This document shows, in pieces, positions 20,687 through 29,771 of a stretch of DNA of 48,246 nt. This stretch comes from Nocardioides alcanivorans. GTDB lineage: Bacteria; Actinomycetota; Actinomycetes; Propionibacteriales; Nocardioidaceae. Within the stretch, counting starts at the first letter, position 1; every line of letters starts with the position of its first letter. The position numbers and the translations under genes were made by a program. The notes under the pieces are model-generated. The model was not told the DNA's origin, ran no database searches, and saw only the letters and a program-made list of their open reading frames with translations. The DNA lies in assembly GCF_021555175.1 (NCBI RefSeq), contig NZ_JAKGRW010000036.1, positions 1 to 48,246 of the forward strand, written 5' to 3'.

Positions 20687-21748
20687 GTGCTTCGAACGCT
20701 CCAGATCACCGCCTCTCCGACCTCCGACTACCTCCCTGAATGGACGTGGTCCCGAGCGGTGACCGACTGGGCCATCGACCCGTTCCTGTTCATCGCCGGC
20801 GTCTGGGTCACCGGTCTCTATCTCTACGGCGTCAGCGTGTTGAAGCGCCGGGGGGACTCGTGGCCGATCGGCCGCACCATCTCGTTCGTGGTGCTCGGCA
20901 TGGGTGGCTTCTTCCTTGCGACCCAAGGTGGCGTGGCGATGTACGACACCGTGCTGCTGAGCACGCACATGGTCCAGCACATGGTGCTCTCCATGTGGGT
21001 GCCGCTCGCGCTCGCGCTCGGGGCGCCGGTGACGCTCGCGCTGCGCACCCTGCCGGGTGGGACCCGCTCGGGTCCGAAGAAGTGGTTGCTCGCCGTCGTC
21101 CACTCCCGCGTCGCGAAGGTGCTCTCCTTCGCGCCGCTGACCCTGGCGCTCTATGTCCTGTCGCCCTGGGCGCTCTACTTCACCGGCTGGTACGACGCGT
21201 CGCTCGACTCGACGTACGTGCACCAGATGATGCACGTCCACCTGGTGCTGATCGGCACGCTGTTCTTCTGGCCGCTCCTCGGGGTGGACCCGGTGCCGGG
21301 CCGGGTGACCTATCCCTTGCGGTTGCTCCTCCTGCTGCTGACGTTGCCCTTCCACGCGTTCCTCGGCATCACGATCATGGGGCAGGAGACGATCATCGGC
21401 GAGGAGCACTACAGCGCGTTGCGGGACGGACCGATGGGGTCGTGGCTGCCCTCGATGGCCGACGACCAGAACCTGGCCGGCGCGATCCTGTGGGCCTCGG
21501 GCGACGCGATCGGACTGCTCTTCTTCGCGACGTTGTTCGTGCAGTGGGTCAGGCAGTCGATGCAGGAGGCCAAGCAGGTCGACCGTGCTCTCGACCGCGA
21601 GGAGGCGCGCCTCGCGGCCCAGGTGACCACGGAGCAGGGTGGAGCGGAGCCCGAACCGGTTCGAGCGGCTGCCGAACGAACCGGTGACGCACCGTTGAGC
21701 GAACCCGACCGCCCATCGAGCGCCGGTGGGGCTACGATCGAATCGTGA
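20687..21748 (+). CDS. ctaG: Cytochrome c oxidase assembly protein (caa3-type CtaG family)
   Basis: 353 residues with about seven membrane helices. Conserved histidines of the family are visible in [13 protein letters not shown] and [13 protein letters not shown], with LPFHAFLGI later. The family helps insert copper into the oxidase. The C-terminal ~60 residues are charged and probably cytoplasmic. It starts at GTG 20687 and its stop overlaps the next gene by four bases, so ctaG, the receiver-like gene and trpD form one coupled unit. Confidence 0.9.
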   Translation: MLRTLQITASPTSDYLPEWTWSRAVTDWAIDPFLFIAGVWVTGLYLYGVSVLKRRGDSWPIGRTISFVVLGMGGFFLATQGGVAMYDTVLLSTHMVQHMVLSMWVPLALALGAPVTLALRTLPGGTRSGPKKWLLAVVHSRVAKVLSFAPLTLALYVLSPWALYFTGWYDASLDSTYVHQMMHVHLVLIGTLFFWPLLGVDPVPGRVTYPLRLLLLLLTLPFHAFLGITIMGQETIIGEEHYSALRDGPMGSWLPSMADDQNLAGAILWASGDAIGLLFFATLFVQWVRQSMQEAKQVDRALDREEARLAAQVTTEQGGAEPEPVRAAAERTGDAPLSEPDRPSSAGGATIES

Positions 21749-22155
21749 GTGACTCCACTGCTGCACGCCTTCGGGTCCTGGTCTACAGCGACGACGTCAA
21801 CACGCGAGAGCAGGTGATCCTCGCCCTCGGGCGGGGTCCGCACCCTGATCTCCCGGAGTTCGAGTACGTCGAGGTGGCGACCGAGCCGGTCGTCATCCAG
21901 CACATGGATTCGGGCAAGATCGATCTCGTGATCCTCGACGGCGAGGCCGTGCCCGCCGGGGGAATGGGCATCGCCAAGCAGCTCAAGGACGAGATCTATC
22001 GGTGCCCACCCGTCGTGGTGCTGACCGGCCGCCCCCAGGACGCGTGGCTGGCGACCTGGTCGCGGGCCGAGGCAGCGGTTCCGCACCCGATCGACCCGCT
22101 GCAGTTGGCTGAGGCCGTGGTCAACGTGCTGCGTCCCGGCGTGCCCGCCCGATGA
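21745..22155 (+). CDS. Receiver-like (response-regulator fold) protein, probably degenerate
   Basis: 136 residues forming a single domain with no output domain. The pattern fits a CheY-like fold: an acidic pair (YSDD, residues 16-17), an Asp at 65 in LVILDGEA, and a Thr near 94 in VVVLTG. The usual Lys before Pro is replaced (VPHPIDP, His near 114), so normal phosphorylation switching is doubtful. The gene is coupled by four-base overlaps to ctaG and trpD. The function is unknown; a regulatory or assembly role connected with the oxidase is only a guess from position. Confidence 0.8.
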   Translation: MSDSTAARLRVLVYSDDVNTREQVILALGRGPHPDLPEFEYVEVATEPVVIQHMDSGKIDLVILDGEAVPAGGMGIAKQLKDEIYRCPPVVVLTGRPQDAWLATWSRAEAAVPHPIDPLQLAEAVVNVLRPGVPAR

Positions 22156-23183
22156 GCACGGCCTGGCCGCAACTGCTCACCGACCTCGTCAACGGCAGGG
22201 ACATCTCTGCCGGCGAGGCCGCGTGGGCGATGGGCGAGATCCTCGGTGGGGAGGCGAGCCCGTCGCAGATCGCCGGGTTCGCGGTGGCGCTGCGCAGCAA
22301 GGGCGAGACGGTCGAGGAGGTGCGTGGCCTCATCGACGCGATGTTCGAGAAGGCGACCCCGCTCTCGGTCCCCGGGCGCGGCCTCGACATCGTCGGCACC
22401 GGTGGCGACCGATCGTTCTCGGTCAACATCTCCACGATGTCCTCGGTCGTGGCCGCCGGCGCTGGTGCGCTCGTGGTCAAGCATGGCAATCGCTCGGCGT
22501 CGTCGAAGGCTGGCTCTGCCGACGTGCTCGAGCACCTCGGGGTGCGTCTCGACCTCCAACCCGCTCAGGTGGAGGAGGTGGCCGAGCAGGCAGGTATCAC
22601 CTTCTGCTTCGCCCCGGTCTTCCACGCCGCGTTGCGCTTCGCCGGTGCGACCCGCTCGGAGCTGGGCATCGCCACGTTCTTCAACTTCCTCGGACCGCTG
22701 GCCAACCCGGCGCGTCCGGCCGCCCAGGCGATCGGCTGCGCCGACCTCAGGATGGCCGAGGTGCTCGCGGGCGTCTTCGCCGTCCGTGGCGTCGACGCCT
22801 TGGTCTTCCGCGGTGACGACGGACTCGACGAGCTCACCACCACCACGACCTCCCGAGTCTGGGTGGTGCAGGGTGGCGACGTCCGTCCCGCGGTCATCGA
22901 CCCGGCGAAGTTCGACCTGGCCCCGGCGACCGCCGAGGACCTGAGGGGTGGCGACGTCACCCACAACGCCGACGTCGTACGCCGGGTGCTCGCGGGCGAG
23001 ACCGGCCCGGTGCGCGACGCCGTACTGCTCAACGCCGGTGCGGCCCTCGCCGTGCACGGTGGTGACCTCGACGATCTGAACGAGTCGGTCGCCGTCGGGA
23101 TGGAACGCGCCGCCGAGGCGATCGACTCCGGGGCCGCTGCGGGGGCATTGGCGCGCTGGGTCGCTGCCTGCGCCGCTGCGTGA
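22152..23183 (+). CDS. trpD: Anthranilate phosphoribosyltransferase
   Basis: 343 residues, the usual length. It catalyses the second step of tryptophan synthesis from chorismate, joining anthranilate to phosphoribosyl pyrophosphate. The signature GTGGD and the [18 protein letters not shown] motif are clear, and the C-terminal catalytic lobe is complete. It stands apart from other trp genes, next to the cytochrome cluster, as in mycobacteria (Rv2192c beside ctaE, from memory). The ATG overlaps the receiver-like gene by four bases. Confidence 0.96.
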   Translation: MSTAWPQLLTDLVNGRDISAGEAAWAMGEILGGEASPSQIAGFAVALRSKGETVEEVRGLIDAMFEKATPLSVPGRGLDIVGTGGDRSFSVNISTMSSVVAAGAGALVVKHGNRSASSKAGSADVLEHLGVRLDLQPAQVEEVAEQAGITFCFAPVFHAALRFAGATRSELGIATFFNFLGPLANPARPAAQAIGCADLRMAEVLAGVFAVRGVDALVFRGDDGLDELTTTTTSRVWVVQGGDVRPAVIDPAKFDLAPATAEDLRGGDVTHNADVVRRVLAGETGPVRDAVLLNAGAALAVHGGDLDDLNESVAVGMERAAEAIDSGAAAGALARWVAACAAA

Positions 23184-23201
23184 GGTAGCCGGCACGACCT
23201 T

Positions 23202-23241
23202 CGGAGAGGCCGTTCGCGCATCTGCGCGGGCGGCCTCTCCG
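23202..23241. terminator. Bidirectional hairpin between trpD and the AsnC-type gene
   Basis: CGGAGAGGCCG at 23202-23212 pairs perfectly with CGGCCTCTCCG at 23231-23241 around an 18-nt loop that itself contains GCGCA/TGCGC. It lies between two convergent genes and has no T-run on either side. Confidence 0.7.
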
Positions 23242-23262
23242 GCATTTGCCGTGGCCGGGACC

Positions 23263-23541
23263 TCAGTCGAGACCGAGGGAGAAAGCTGCCTCGAGGTCGT
23301 GCTTGGAGAAGGTGCGGAAGGCGATGTGGGTCTCCGTCGAGGTAACGCCCTCGATCTTGTTGAGGCGGTCGGCGACCACACCCGCGACGTCGTCGATGTC
23401 GCTCACCCGCACCAGCACGATCAGGTCGATCTGGCCGGTGACGGAATAGACCTCGCTGACCCCTTCGAGGGCCGCGATCTTCTCAGCGACCTCGGGGATC
23501 CGGTGGACATCGGCGTTGACGAAGGAGATGGCGGTGATCAC
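23263..23541 (-). CDS. Stand-alone Lrp/AsnC ligand-binding (RAM) domain protein
   Basis: 92 residues, which is only the effector-binding half of an Lrp/AsnC regulator; the helix-turn-helix half is absent. The alpha-beta sandwich pattern VNADVHRIPEVAEKIAALEG followed by GQIDLIVLVRVSDIDDV is typical. Such stand-alone domains bind amino acids or form oligomers with full-length regulators. It converges on trpD. Whether it senses a trp-pathway metabolite is unknown. Confidence 0.88.
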   Translation of the reverse strand: MITAISFVNADVHRIPEVAEKIAALEGVSEVYSVTGQIDLIVLVRVSDIDDVAGVVADRLNKIEGVTSTETHIAFRTFSKHDLEAAFSLGLD

Positions 23542-23594
23542 GCCGCCAGCCTAGACCTCGCCGTCGGCGAGCCGGCGGACGAGCCCGTACCCCG

Positions 23595-24161
23595 TTGGTC
23601 GAGCTTGTCGAGACCTTGCACCTGGGTGTCGTGACCCTGCCCCGGGCCGTGCCGTCCGGGGCAGCCTCCGTCGCTGGGGCGGCGCGTCGTGCGCACGGTT
23701 CTTCGTGTGGGTTGCGTCGGGCGGGCGCCCGCCGCGGCCAAGCCCCTTGACGCTCCGTCGGCAACCCCGGACGTCCCACCCCGCCCCTGTGCGCCGTTGG
23801 TCGGGCCCGTACCTCGTTGGTCGGTCTGTAGGTCGGTCGAGTTTGTCGAGACCGCTGCTGCACCCCGCCGATAGAGCCCATACGTCGTTGGTCGAGCCTG
23901 TCGAGACCGCCGCACCCCGCTGGTCGAGCTCGTACGTGGGTGGTCGGTCTGTACGTCGTCGGTCGAGCTTGTCGAGACCAGCTCTGACCCGCGGGGCAAG
24001 GTCTCGACAGGCTCGACCACCGGGATCTTGTTCGCGAGCCCACGGCATCCCCGCCGGTCGAGCTTGTCGAGACCCCACTCCGTTGGTCGAGCCCACGCGC
24101 CGCTAGTCGGTCTGTACGTCGTCGGTCGAGCCGTACTCCGGTGGTCGAGCTTGTCGAGACC
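23595..24161. repeat. Left cluster of ~20-bp GGTCGAGCTTGTCGAGACC repeats
   Basis: Seven clear units lie at about 23595, 23833, 23888, 23959, 24000, 24054 and 24142; only the one at 24000 is in the opposite orientation. Consensus is GGTCGAGCTTGTCGAGACC with small changes (CTT/CCT/TTT in the centre). Partial units such as TTGGTCGAG occur between them, near 23930 and 24083. Each unit is a short imperfect dyad (TCGA...TCGA). Spacing is irregular and the spacers differ, so this is not a CRISPR array. No gene is seen from 23542 to 24277. Confidence 0.85.
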
Positions 24162-24277
24162 CCTCTGGTCGGTGTGTGGGCGTGCCTGTGCCCCAGAAGA
24201 GACGAACGCTCTCCCGGGGATCGGGCTGTGGTGCTGTTCGGCAGGCGCTGCTTGGGGTGTCTTGCCAGCGCTGATGC

Positions 24278-25846
24278 TCAGTAGCTCTCGCTGATGTCGT
24301 GGGTGCCTTGGGGTGTGACCAGCCAGGTCCTGCCGTGCTGGCTGGTCCAGATATACGTCCCGTCCCTGGCCCGGCGATAACGCCACCTACCGTGGGTTTT
24401 CATCAGGTGATGACGCCGACACAACGGCGCCAGATTCTCCGGCCGGGTTTGCCCTGGCGGACCACCCTCACCAAGTGGGAGGTAGGGGTCGATGTGGTCG
24501 AGGTCGGCGTCCCAACTGGAGCGTTCACAGTTGGGATACACACAATGCGGATCACGCAACCGGACCAGCGTGTCCATCCATTCGGGTGGATCATGACGAT
24601 CCACCGCATCGGTCCTGTTCAAATCCACGACCGGGGTGACGGACGCAAGCGAACCGTGGCGGGTGAGCCAGTCCCGTAGCTGGCTGGTGAGGACCTGCCC
24701 CAACCGGTCGGTGGAGGCGATGCCGTCGCCGTCGAGGCCGAGTTCGTGGGGGTCGAGGCCCAACGCGAACAGGTCCGCGATGCCGACGTGGGCCATCACC
24801 CGCAACCCACGACGGCGTCCGAACGGCCCGGGTGTCGTCACCAACCGACCCGGCTTCACCCCGACCCCCGGTTCGCCACCCGTCGTCGCAGCTTCGGACG
24901 AGGCGCTGCCGGCACCGGTGCCGTCGGTGCAGCCGCCGATACCGGCATCGGTGCGGTCGCCGGTACCGATAGCGATGCTGCCGGTGCCGTTCTCGCTGTC
25001 GCCGCCGGTGGTGCTGTCGGTGGTGGTGTAGTCGAGGGTGGGTTGGTCGGTGTCGTCGGTGAGCCGCCCGATCGCCTTGGCACGGCGCTGGTTCGACGTC
25101 GTCGGTGTCACCCAGGCGCCGCATCGGCTTCGGCCTCGTGGTTGAGGAGGTCCAGGAACCTGGTGAGATCCAACGAGTCACCGACGGCTTGGAGCTCCGA
25201 GGTGCCAGCGATGCCGCCGGCTCCTTCTTCGTGTCCGGCGTGGGGGTGGTGCAGCCACACACCCCAATCAGCCTTCCCTTTGGGCGCGCTTGGGTCTTTG
25301 ACCAGTTCGGGGTGGAACTTGGCGATGGCCATCGCCAACCACTTCTCAATCGTCGGCCAGCCGGTGAGTCCGGTGGCGGCGAGGTGGTCGTCGAACCAGC
25401 GAGCGGCGGCGTACGACAGTTTCCTCGTGAGCAGGGCGACACGGCGGGCGTTCCACCCCGGAACCTCCAGGGCCTCGACCTTCGCCCACAGCTGCGGCAA
25501 CCGGTGGACCAGGTCCAGGGCGTCGGCGACCAACGCGAACCCGGCAGCTACGCGAGATCCCGGCCGAGGCGGCGAGTTCCTCGACCGCGAACAACGCGAC
25601 ATCAGGGGTGCCGTCACCCGAGATCGGCTGTTCACAGTCGGTGGGAAACAGGGTCTCGTCACCCACCACCGCCTTCGGGTGCTCCGGAGACGGCGGGTGC
25701 ATGATCGCCCACTGGTAAGCCAACCGCAGCTTCTTACGGATCACCTTCAACTCGACGACCCGGTCTTCTGCCAGGAAGCCGAGCAGGGTCCCGCCATCGA
25801 GGTCAGAGACCTCGTACGGCTGGTGGCGGGCGTCGATTTCGATCAT
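24278..25846 (-). CDS. DUF222/13E12-type HNH endonuclease (two apparent frameshifts)
   Basis: About 522 residues when three frames are joined. The N-terminal and middle parts show the helical DUF222-like region (residues ~20-240). A low-complexity Thr/Gly/Asp-rich linker follows, then a C-terminal HNH domain: CVYPNC, DLDHIDPY and NLAPLCRRHHLMKTHGRW, with the zinc cysteines and catalytic histidines present. Frames break near 25550-25557 (one extra or two missing bases) and at 25111-25113 (one missing base). The family is multicopy and found near mobile elements in actinobacteria; in M. tuberculosis REP13E12 copies serve as phage attachment sites (from memory). Both sides are bordered by repeat clusters in inverted orientation. 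It could be a decayed or mis-sequenced copy; target and activity are unknown. Confidence 0.85.
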
Positions 25847-25931
25847 GGAACCAGTCCAACATTTGGCTCCGACACAACCCGGGGATCACGAACTCACCCT
25901 GTGGACAACCACCACCGGGGCGTCAGGACGA

Positions 25932-26150
25932 GGTCTCGACAAGCTCGACCAACGGAGTACAGGCTCGACCAACGGGGTGGGCGAGGCGAGGGGTCTCGAC
26001 AAGCTCGACCAACGGAGTACAGGCTCGACCAACGAAATGGTCTCGACAGGCTCGACCTCCGGTCCGGTCTCGACAGGCTCGACCTCCGCGGGGTGGGGCG
26101 GGGGTCTCGACAGGCTCGACCAACGAACCGGTCTCGACAAGCTCGACCTC
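25932..26150. repeat. Right cluster of ~20-bp GGTCTCGACAAGCTCGACC repeats
   Basis: Six units begin near 25932, 25992, 26039, 26066, 26103 and 26130, all in the orientation opposite to most of the left cluster. The first two belong to a longer tandem repeat: 44 nt at 25931-25974 recur at 25991-26034 with a 60-nt period. The centre alternates CAAGC and CAGGC, as in the left cluster. The cluster fills the space between the HNH gene start and the stop of the next gene at 26159. Confidence 0.87.
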
Positions 26151-26158
26151 CGGCCGGG

Positions 26159-27899
26159 TCAGTCGAAGTGCTGGAGGGAGCGGCGGGAGGTTTCGACGGC
26201 GTCGTGGAGGGCGAGGTGGCGGCCGGCGCCGCGGGCAGGCGTGGCCCACTCGCCGTCGACGTCGACGAGACGGATGCCGTCGGACTCGAGCCAGCGCAGG
26301 ATCGACTCGGTCTCCTCCGCCGAGGCGGCGGGGACGGGGCCGGGACCGTGCAGGACGGTCTCGGCCTCGGCCCTGAGTCCGTCGACGAAGACGTGGGCGT
26401 CGGCTCCCGGGGGATCACGCCGGCTGCGGCGAGGCGGCCGTGACGCACGACGTGGACGGCCCAGCGACCGTCGTCCTCCCGACGGGCCGCGATCAGCTCG
26501 GCGCAGCGGGTCAGCGCGGTGAGGCGCTGGGTACGTGAGGCAGCGCGTAGAAAGCTCGAGAGCCGGTCGCGGTGGACGCTCGCCTCCTCGAAGCGCTCCT
26601 CGGCGACATAGCGTTGCATGCGGACGCTGATCGCCTCGACCACCGGATCGGGGTCGTGAACCAGCGCCAGACGGAGCCTGTGGACCATCTCGGCATAGGT
26701 GTCGGCGTCGACACTGCCGTCACAGGGAGACAGACAGCGGCCCATCTCGCCGAGAGCGCAGGGCGCGCGCTTCGGCTGCTTGCCGAACCGGTCGGTGCAC
26801 TGGCGCACCGGGAACGCGTCATGGAGGGCTGCCAGGCATCTCTCGGCATGCGACTTCTTGGAGAATGGACCGAGGTAGTCGGCCTCGTCGTCCATCACCT
26901 GGCGCACCAAGGACAGCCGCGGCCAGGGCTCCCTGGTCAGCTTGAGGAAGTGCATCCTCTCAGGGAAACGGGAGCGCTTGTTGTAGCGCGGCTTGTGCTT
27001 GGCGATCAGTCGCAACTCACGCACGCGTGCCTCGAGCGGGGTGGCGCACTCCACGGCATCGACCTTGGCAGCCAACCGGACCATCTCACCCATGCGCGTA
27101 CGCGTCTCGGACGCGGTGAAGTAGGAGCGCACCCGACTGCGCAGGTCGCGCGAGGTGCCGACGTAGAGCACCCGCGATTGGTCGTCGCGGAAGAGGTAGA
27201 CCCCAGGAGCACGGGGAGGTGCTCGGCCAAGTGCCGCTTACGGCGTTGCCGGGGATCGACGCGCGACGAGTAGGTCTGCAGCTCCTCGAGGGTCTGCACT
27301 CCCTGCCCACCGAGCCGCTCCATCAGCCCGTGCAGGACGTCAACGGTCGCCCGGGCATCGGCCAGGGCGCGGTGGTTGGGGGTCGTGCTCGCCCCGAAGA
27401 GCACCGCCAGGGATCCCAGCTTGCAGTTGGGGGTCTCGTCGCGCGTCACCACGCGCCGCGCCAGCTTCGCGGTGTCGAGCACTTCGAATCCGGGCCACGG
27501 GTGCCCGAGCTCATCGGCATAGTGCTGCAGGAAGCCCACGTCGAAGGGTGCGTTGTGGGCGACCAGCACGGTGCCGCGGGCGAACTCGAGGAAGGACGGC
27601 AGTGCCGCCTCGATCGGTGGCGACGCGGCCACCATCGAGTTGGTGATGCCGGTGAGCACCGCGATGAAGGCCGGGATCTCGGCATGTGGGTTGACCAACG
27701 TCTGGAACTCGCCCAGCACCTCGCCGCCACGCACCTTGACCGCACCGATCTCGGTGATCCGCGACCCCGCCTTCACCGAAGCACCGGTCGTTTCGAGGTC
27801 GACCACCGTGAACGTGACGTCGCGCAGCGGACGGCCCAACTCGTCGAAGCTCCGTTGCGTCTCCCAGAGTGGGTGGGCAACGTCGGTGGCGGTGCTCAT
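26159..27899 (-). CDS. DnaQ-like DEDDh exonuclease fused to UvrC-type GIY-YIG nuclease (two apparent frameshifts)
   Basis: About 580 residues after joining frames at 27213-27216 and 26409-26413, where one base is missing in each run. Residues ~28-195 form a DnaQ/epsilon-type 3'-5' exonuclease: TVVDLETTG (Asp34, Glu36), AHNAPFDVGFL, and HRALADARATVDVL supplying His and Asp. Residues ~225-330 form a GIY-YIG domain (GVYLF, LYVGTSRDLRSRVRSYF, then TPLEARVREL and NKRSRFPERM). A UvrB-binding-like helical region follows. The UvrC RNase H and HhH parts are missing. It matches the M. tuberculosis Rv2191 type (from memory). A DNA-repair role is likely; the substrate is unknown. The start at 27899 has no obvious ribosome-binding site. 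Confidence 0.9.
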
Positions 27900-28086
27900 G
27901 TCAACGGACGGTAGACCGACCCCCGACACGAGTGGGCTCCCACGCGGGCACCGGCCGGCGCCCGCCGACTCGACGCGAGATTCCACACCCGGCGCAATGC
28001 CTGATGCGCGCCGCCCGCGCCGAAGCCCGCGCCCGCGCAACCTCTAGGATTGCGACGACGACCGTCCGACAGCTTGAGGAGTTTCC
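27900..28086. promoter_or_regulatory. Divergent promoter region
   Basis: 187 bp between two divergent genes. TAGGAT at 28045-28050 is a plausible -10 box for the rightward gene, and TGAGGAG at 28076-28082 is its ribosome-binding site. No matching -35 is clear. For the leftward gene I see no convincing box. Confidence 0.35.
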
Positions 28087-28344
28087 GTGACTGCATCCCT
28101 TCCCGACGCGACGAACCGTTGGCGGTGCGCAGGCTGCGGCAATCTCACCCGCTTCGACGTGACCCGCACCCGTCGTACGACCGAGTTCTGGCACTTCGAC
28201 CTCGCCGGCGAACCCGTCGTCGAGGAGACCGAGCTGCTCACCGAGACCGTGGAGACCGTCACCTGCCGTTGGTGCACCCGGTCCGACGCGATCGAACTGG
28301 TCGACCGCAATGCGGTCGACGCCGAAGCCACACCGGGCAACTGA
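28087..28344 (+). CDS. Small zinc-ribbon-like protein, function unknown
   Basis: 85 residues from GTG 28087. Two Cys pairs, WRCAGCGN near residue 13 and VTCRWC near residue 58, are placed as in a zinc ribbon. Between them is a basic stretch and the acidic ETELLTETVETV. I recognise it only as a conserved type of small actinobacterial protein. It sits 41 nt before the NYN-domain gene in the same direction and may be co-transcribed with it. Confidence 0.75.
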   Translation: MTASLPDATNRWRCAGCGNLTRFDVTRTRRTTEFWHFDLAGEPVVEETELLTETVETVTCRWCTRSDAIELVDRNAVDAEATPGN

Positions 28345-28385
28345 GCCCAGCAGCGCACGCTGCACACGAAGTCGGAAGGGGGAGC

Positions 28386-29678
28386 ATGAGCGCCGATCCG
28401 TCGTACCCGATGCTCCCCGAGCAGGTCCGCACCCGAGTGATCGGGTGGGCCGCCGACGCCCTGCCGCTCCTCGCCGACCCGCCTGCCTCGCTCAAGCGGG
28501 TGGCGAGCTTCGCGCCCAACCGCCGCGCCAAGCTCGGCCGCAACATGATCGCGACCGCGCTCGAGACCGACGACGACTTCCGTGGGCACCTCGCCACCCA
28601 GGTCATCGCCGCGCAGGGGGACCTCGGGCACGCGGTGCAGGAGGGTACGACGCCTGCCGCCGCGGATCCCGTCGACGTGGCCGCGTTGCTGTGGCTGGGC
28701 CGGCCCGACGGCTGGGAGGCCCGCTTCGAGGTGATCGTCCGGCACCTCGCGCAAGCGACCCCGCCGCGTGACGAGGAGGCGCTCGAACGTCTCCGCGGCC
28801 GTCTCGAGGCTGCCGACGAGCAGGCCCGGGAGCAGCGCGTCCGCAACAAGGAACGCATCGACGAGCTCAAGACGGAGAACGCCTCGCTCCGCCGAAAGCT
28901 GGGGGAGGCTCGCGCGGCGCAGCGCTCCGCGAGCGAGGGGGCGAGCCAAACCTCGCAGGAGGCGGAGCAGCGCGCCGCCACGGCCGAGGCCTCGGCGGCC
29001 ACCGCCGAGGCAGAGGTACGTCGCCTGCGCGCCCAGGTGGAGGAGCTGCAGCACCAGCTCACCGCCCACCGACGCGACCACCGCTCGGAGCGCGACCAGG
29101 TGACCCTGCGGGCCCGGATCCTGCTCGACACCCTGCTCGATGCCGGACAGGGGCTGCGCCGAGAACTGGCCCTGCCGCCGGTGACCGGATCGCCCGCCGA
29201 GGAGCTCGAGGAGCAGATCGGCCGGGCCCGCGAGGGCCGGGGCGACCAGCCGGTGCGGCGCCCCGCCGACCCGATGCTGCTGGAGAACTATCTCTCCATG
29301 CCCCGGGTGCGACTGCTCGTCGACGGCTACAACGTGAGCAAGGAGGGCTGGCCGTCCTCCTCGTTGGAGGCGCAACGGCTCCGCCTGCTCAACGCGATGG
29401 CGGCGCTGATCGCCCGCACCGGCGCCGAGACCACGGTGGTCTTCGACGCCGCCGACATCACCAACCGCCCGATGGTCAACGCGCCACGTGGGGTGAAGGT
29501 GCTCTTCAGCCCGCCCGGCGTGATCGCCGACGACGTGATCCGCGACCTCGTGGCCGCCGAACCCGAGGGCCGCCCCGTCGTGGTGGTCACGTCCGACCAG
29601 GCGGTGGCCCGCGACGTACGACGAGCCGGGGCGAGGGTGGTCGGGGCAGGCTCCCTGCTGGGGCTCATCACCCGCTGA
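28386..29678 (+). CDS. NYN-domain (YacP/Rae1-like) putative RNase with coiled coil
   Basis: 430 residues from ATG 28386, behind AAGGGGGAG. The N-terminal ~130 residues are helical with no family I can name. A long Ala/Glu/Arg-rich coiled coil covers about 140-250. The C-terminal NYN (PIN-like) domain starts near 300 with RLLVDGYNVSKEGWP and continues through TTVVFDAAD, IADDVIRDL and VVVTSDQAVARDV, giving the conserved acidic residues of the nuclease fold. Family members cut RNA, some at the ribosome. An inexact hairpin at 29729-29751 may end this transcript. Confidence 0.87.
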   Translation: MSADPSYPMLPEQVRTRVIGWAADALPLLADPPASLKRVASFAPNRRAKLGRNMIATALETDDDFRGHLATQVIAAQGDLGHAVQEGTTPAAADPVDVAALLWLGRPDGWEARFEVIVRHLAQATPPRDEEALERLRGRLEAADEQAREQRVRNKERIDELKTENASLRRKLGEARAAQRSASEGASQTSQEAEQRAATAEASAATAEAEVRRLRAQVEELQHQLTAHRRDHRSERDQVTLRARILLDTLLDAGQGLRRELALPPVTGSPAEELEEQIGRAREGRGDQPVRRPADPMLLENYLSMPRVRLLVDGYNVSKEGWPSSSLEAQRLRLLNAMAALIARTGAETTVVFDAADITNRPMVNAPRGVKVLFSPPGVIADDVIRDLVAAEPEGRPVVVVTSDQAVARDVRRAGARVVGAGSLLGLITR

Positions 29679-29771
29679 TCCTGCTCCGACGCAGGTTCTG
29701 TCGGGGGTGATGTCACTCTCTGCCCGAGCCGGGAACTTCCCCTTCCGGCACCGATGAGAGGAGAGCCTCGC

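Larger units (their letters stand above)
11970..22501. repeat. Right arm of the 10.5-kb inverted repeat
   Basis: Mirror of positions 1-10531. This arm continues without a break into ctaC on one side (through ctaD) and into the rest of trpD on the other, so it has the natural chromosomal arrangement. The left arm is the one that starts and stops inside genes. The right arm also keeps qcrA in frame at the only place where the two arms differ. Confidence 0.97.

Noticed and set aside
23595..26150. Repeat clusters as a CRISPR array
   Set aside because: Spacing is irregular, units occur in both orientations, spacers are not of constant length and no cas genes are near.
24746..26443. A 565-residue plus-strand frame across the HNH gene and repeats
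   Set aside because: It is antisense to two recognised proteins and reads through the repeat cluster as periodic SRQARPTEYRLDQ-type text, so it is not a real protein.
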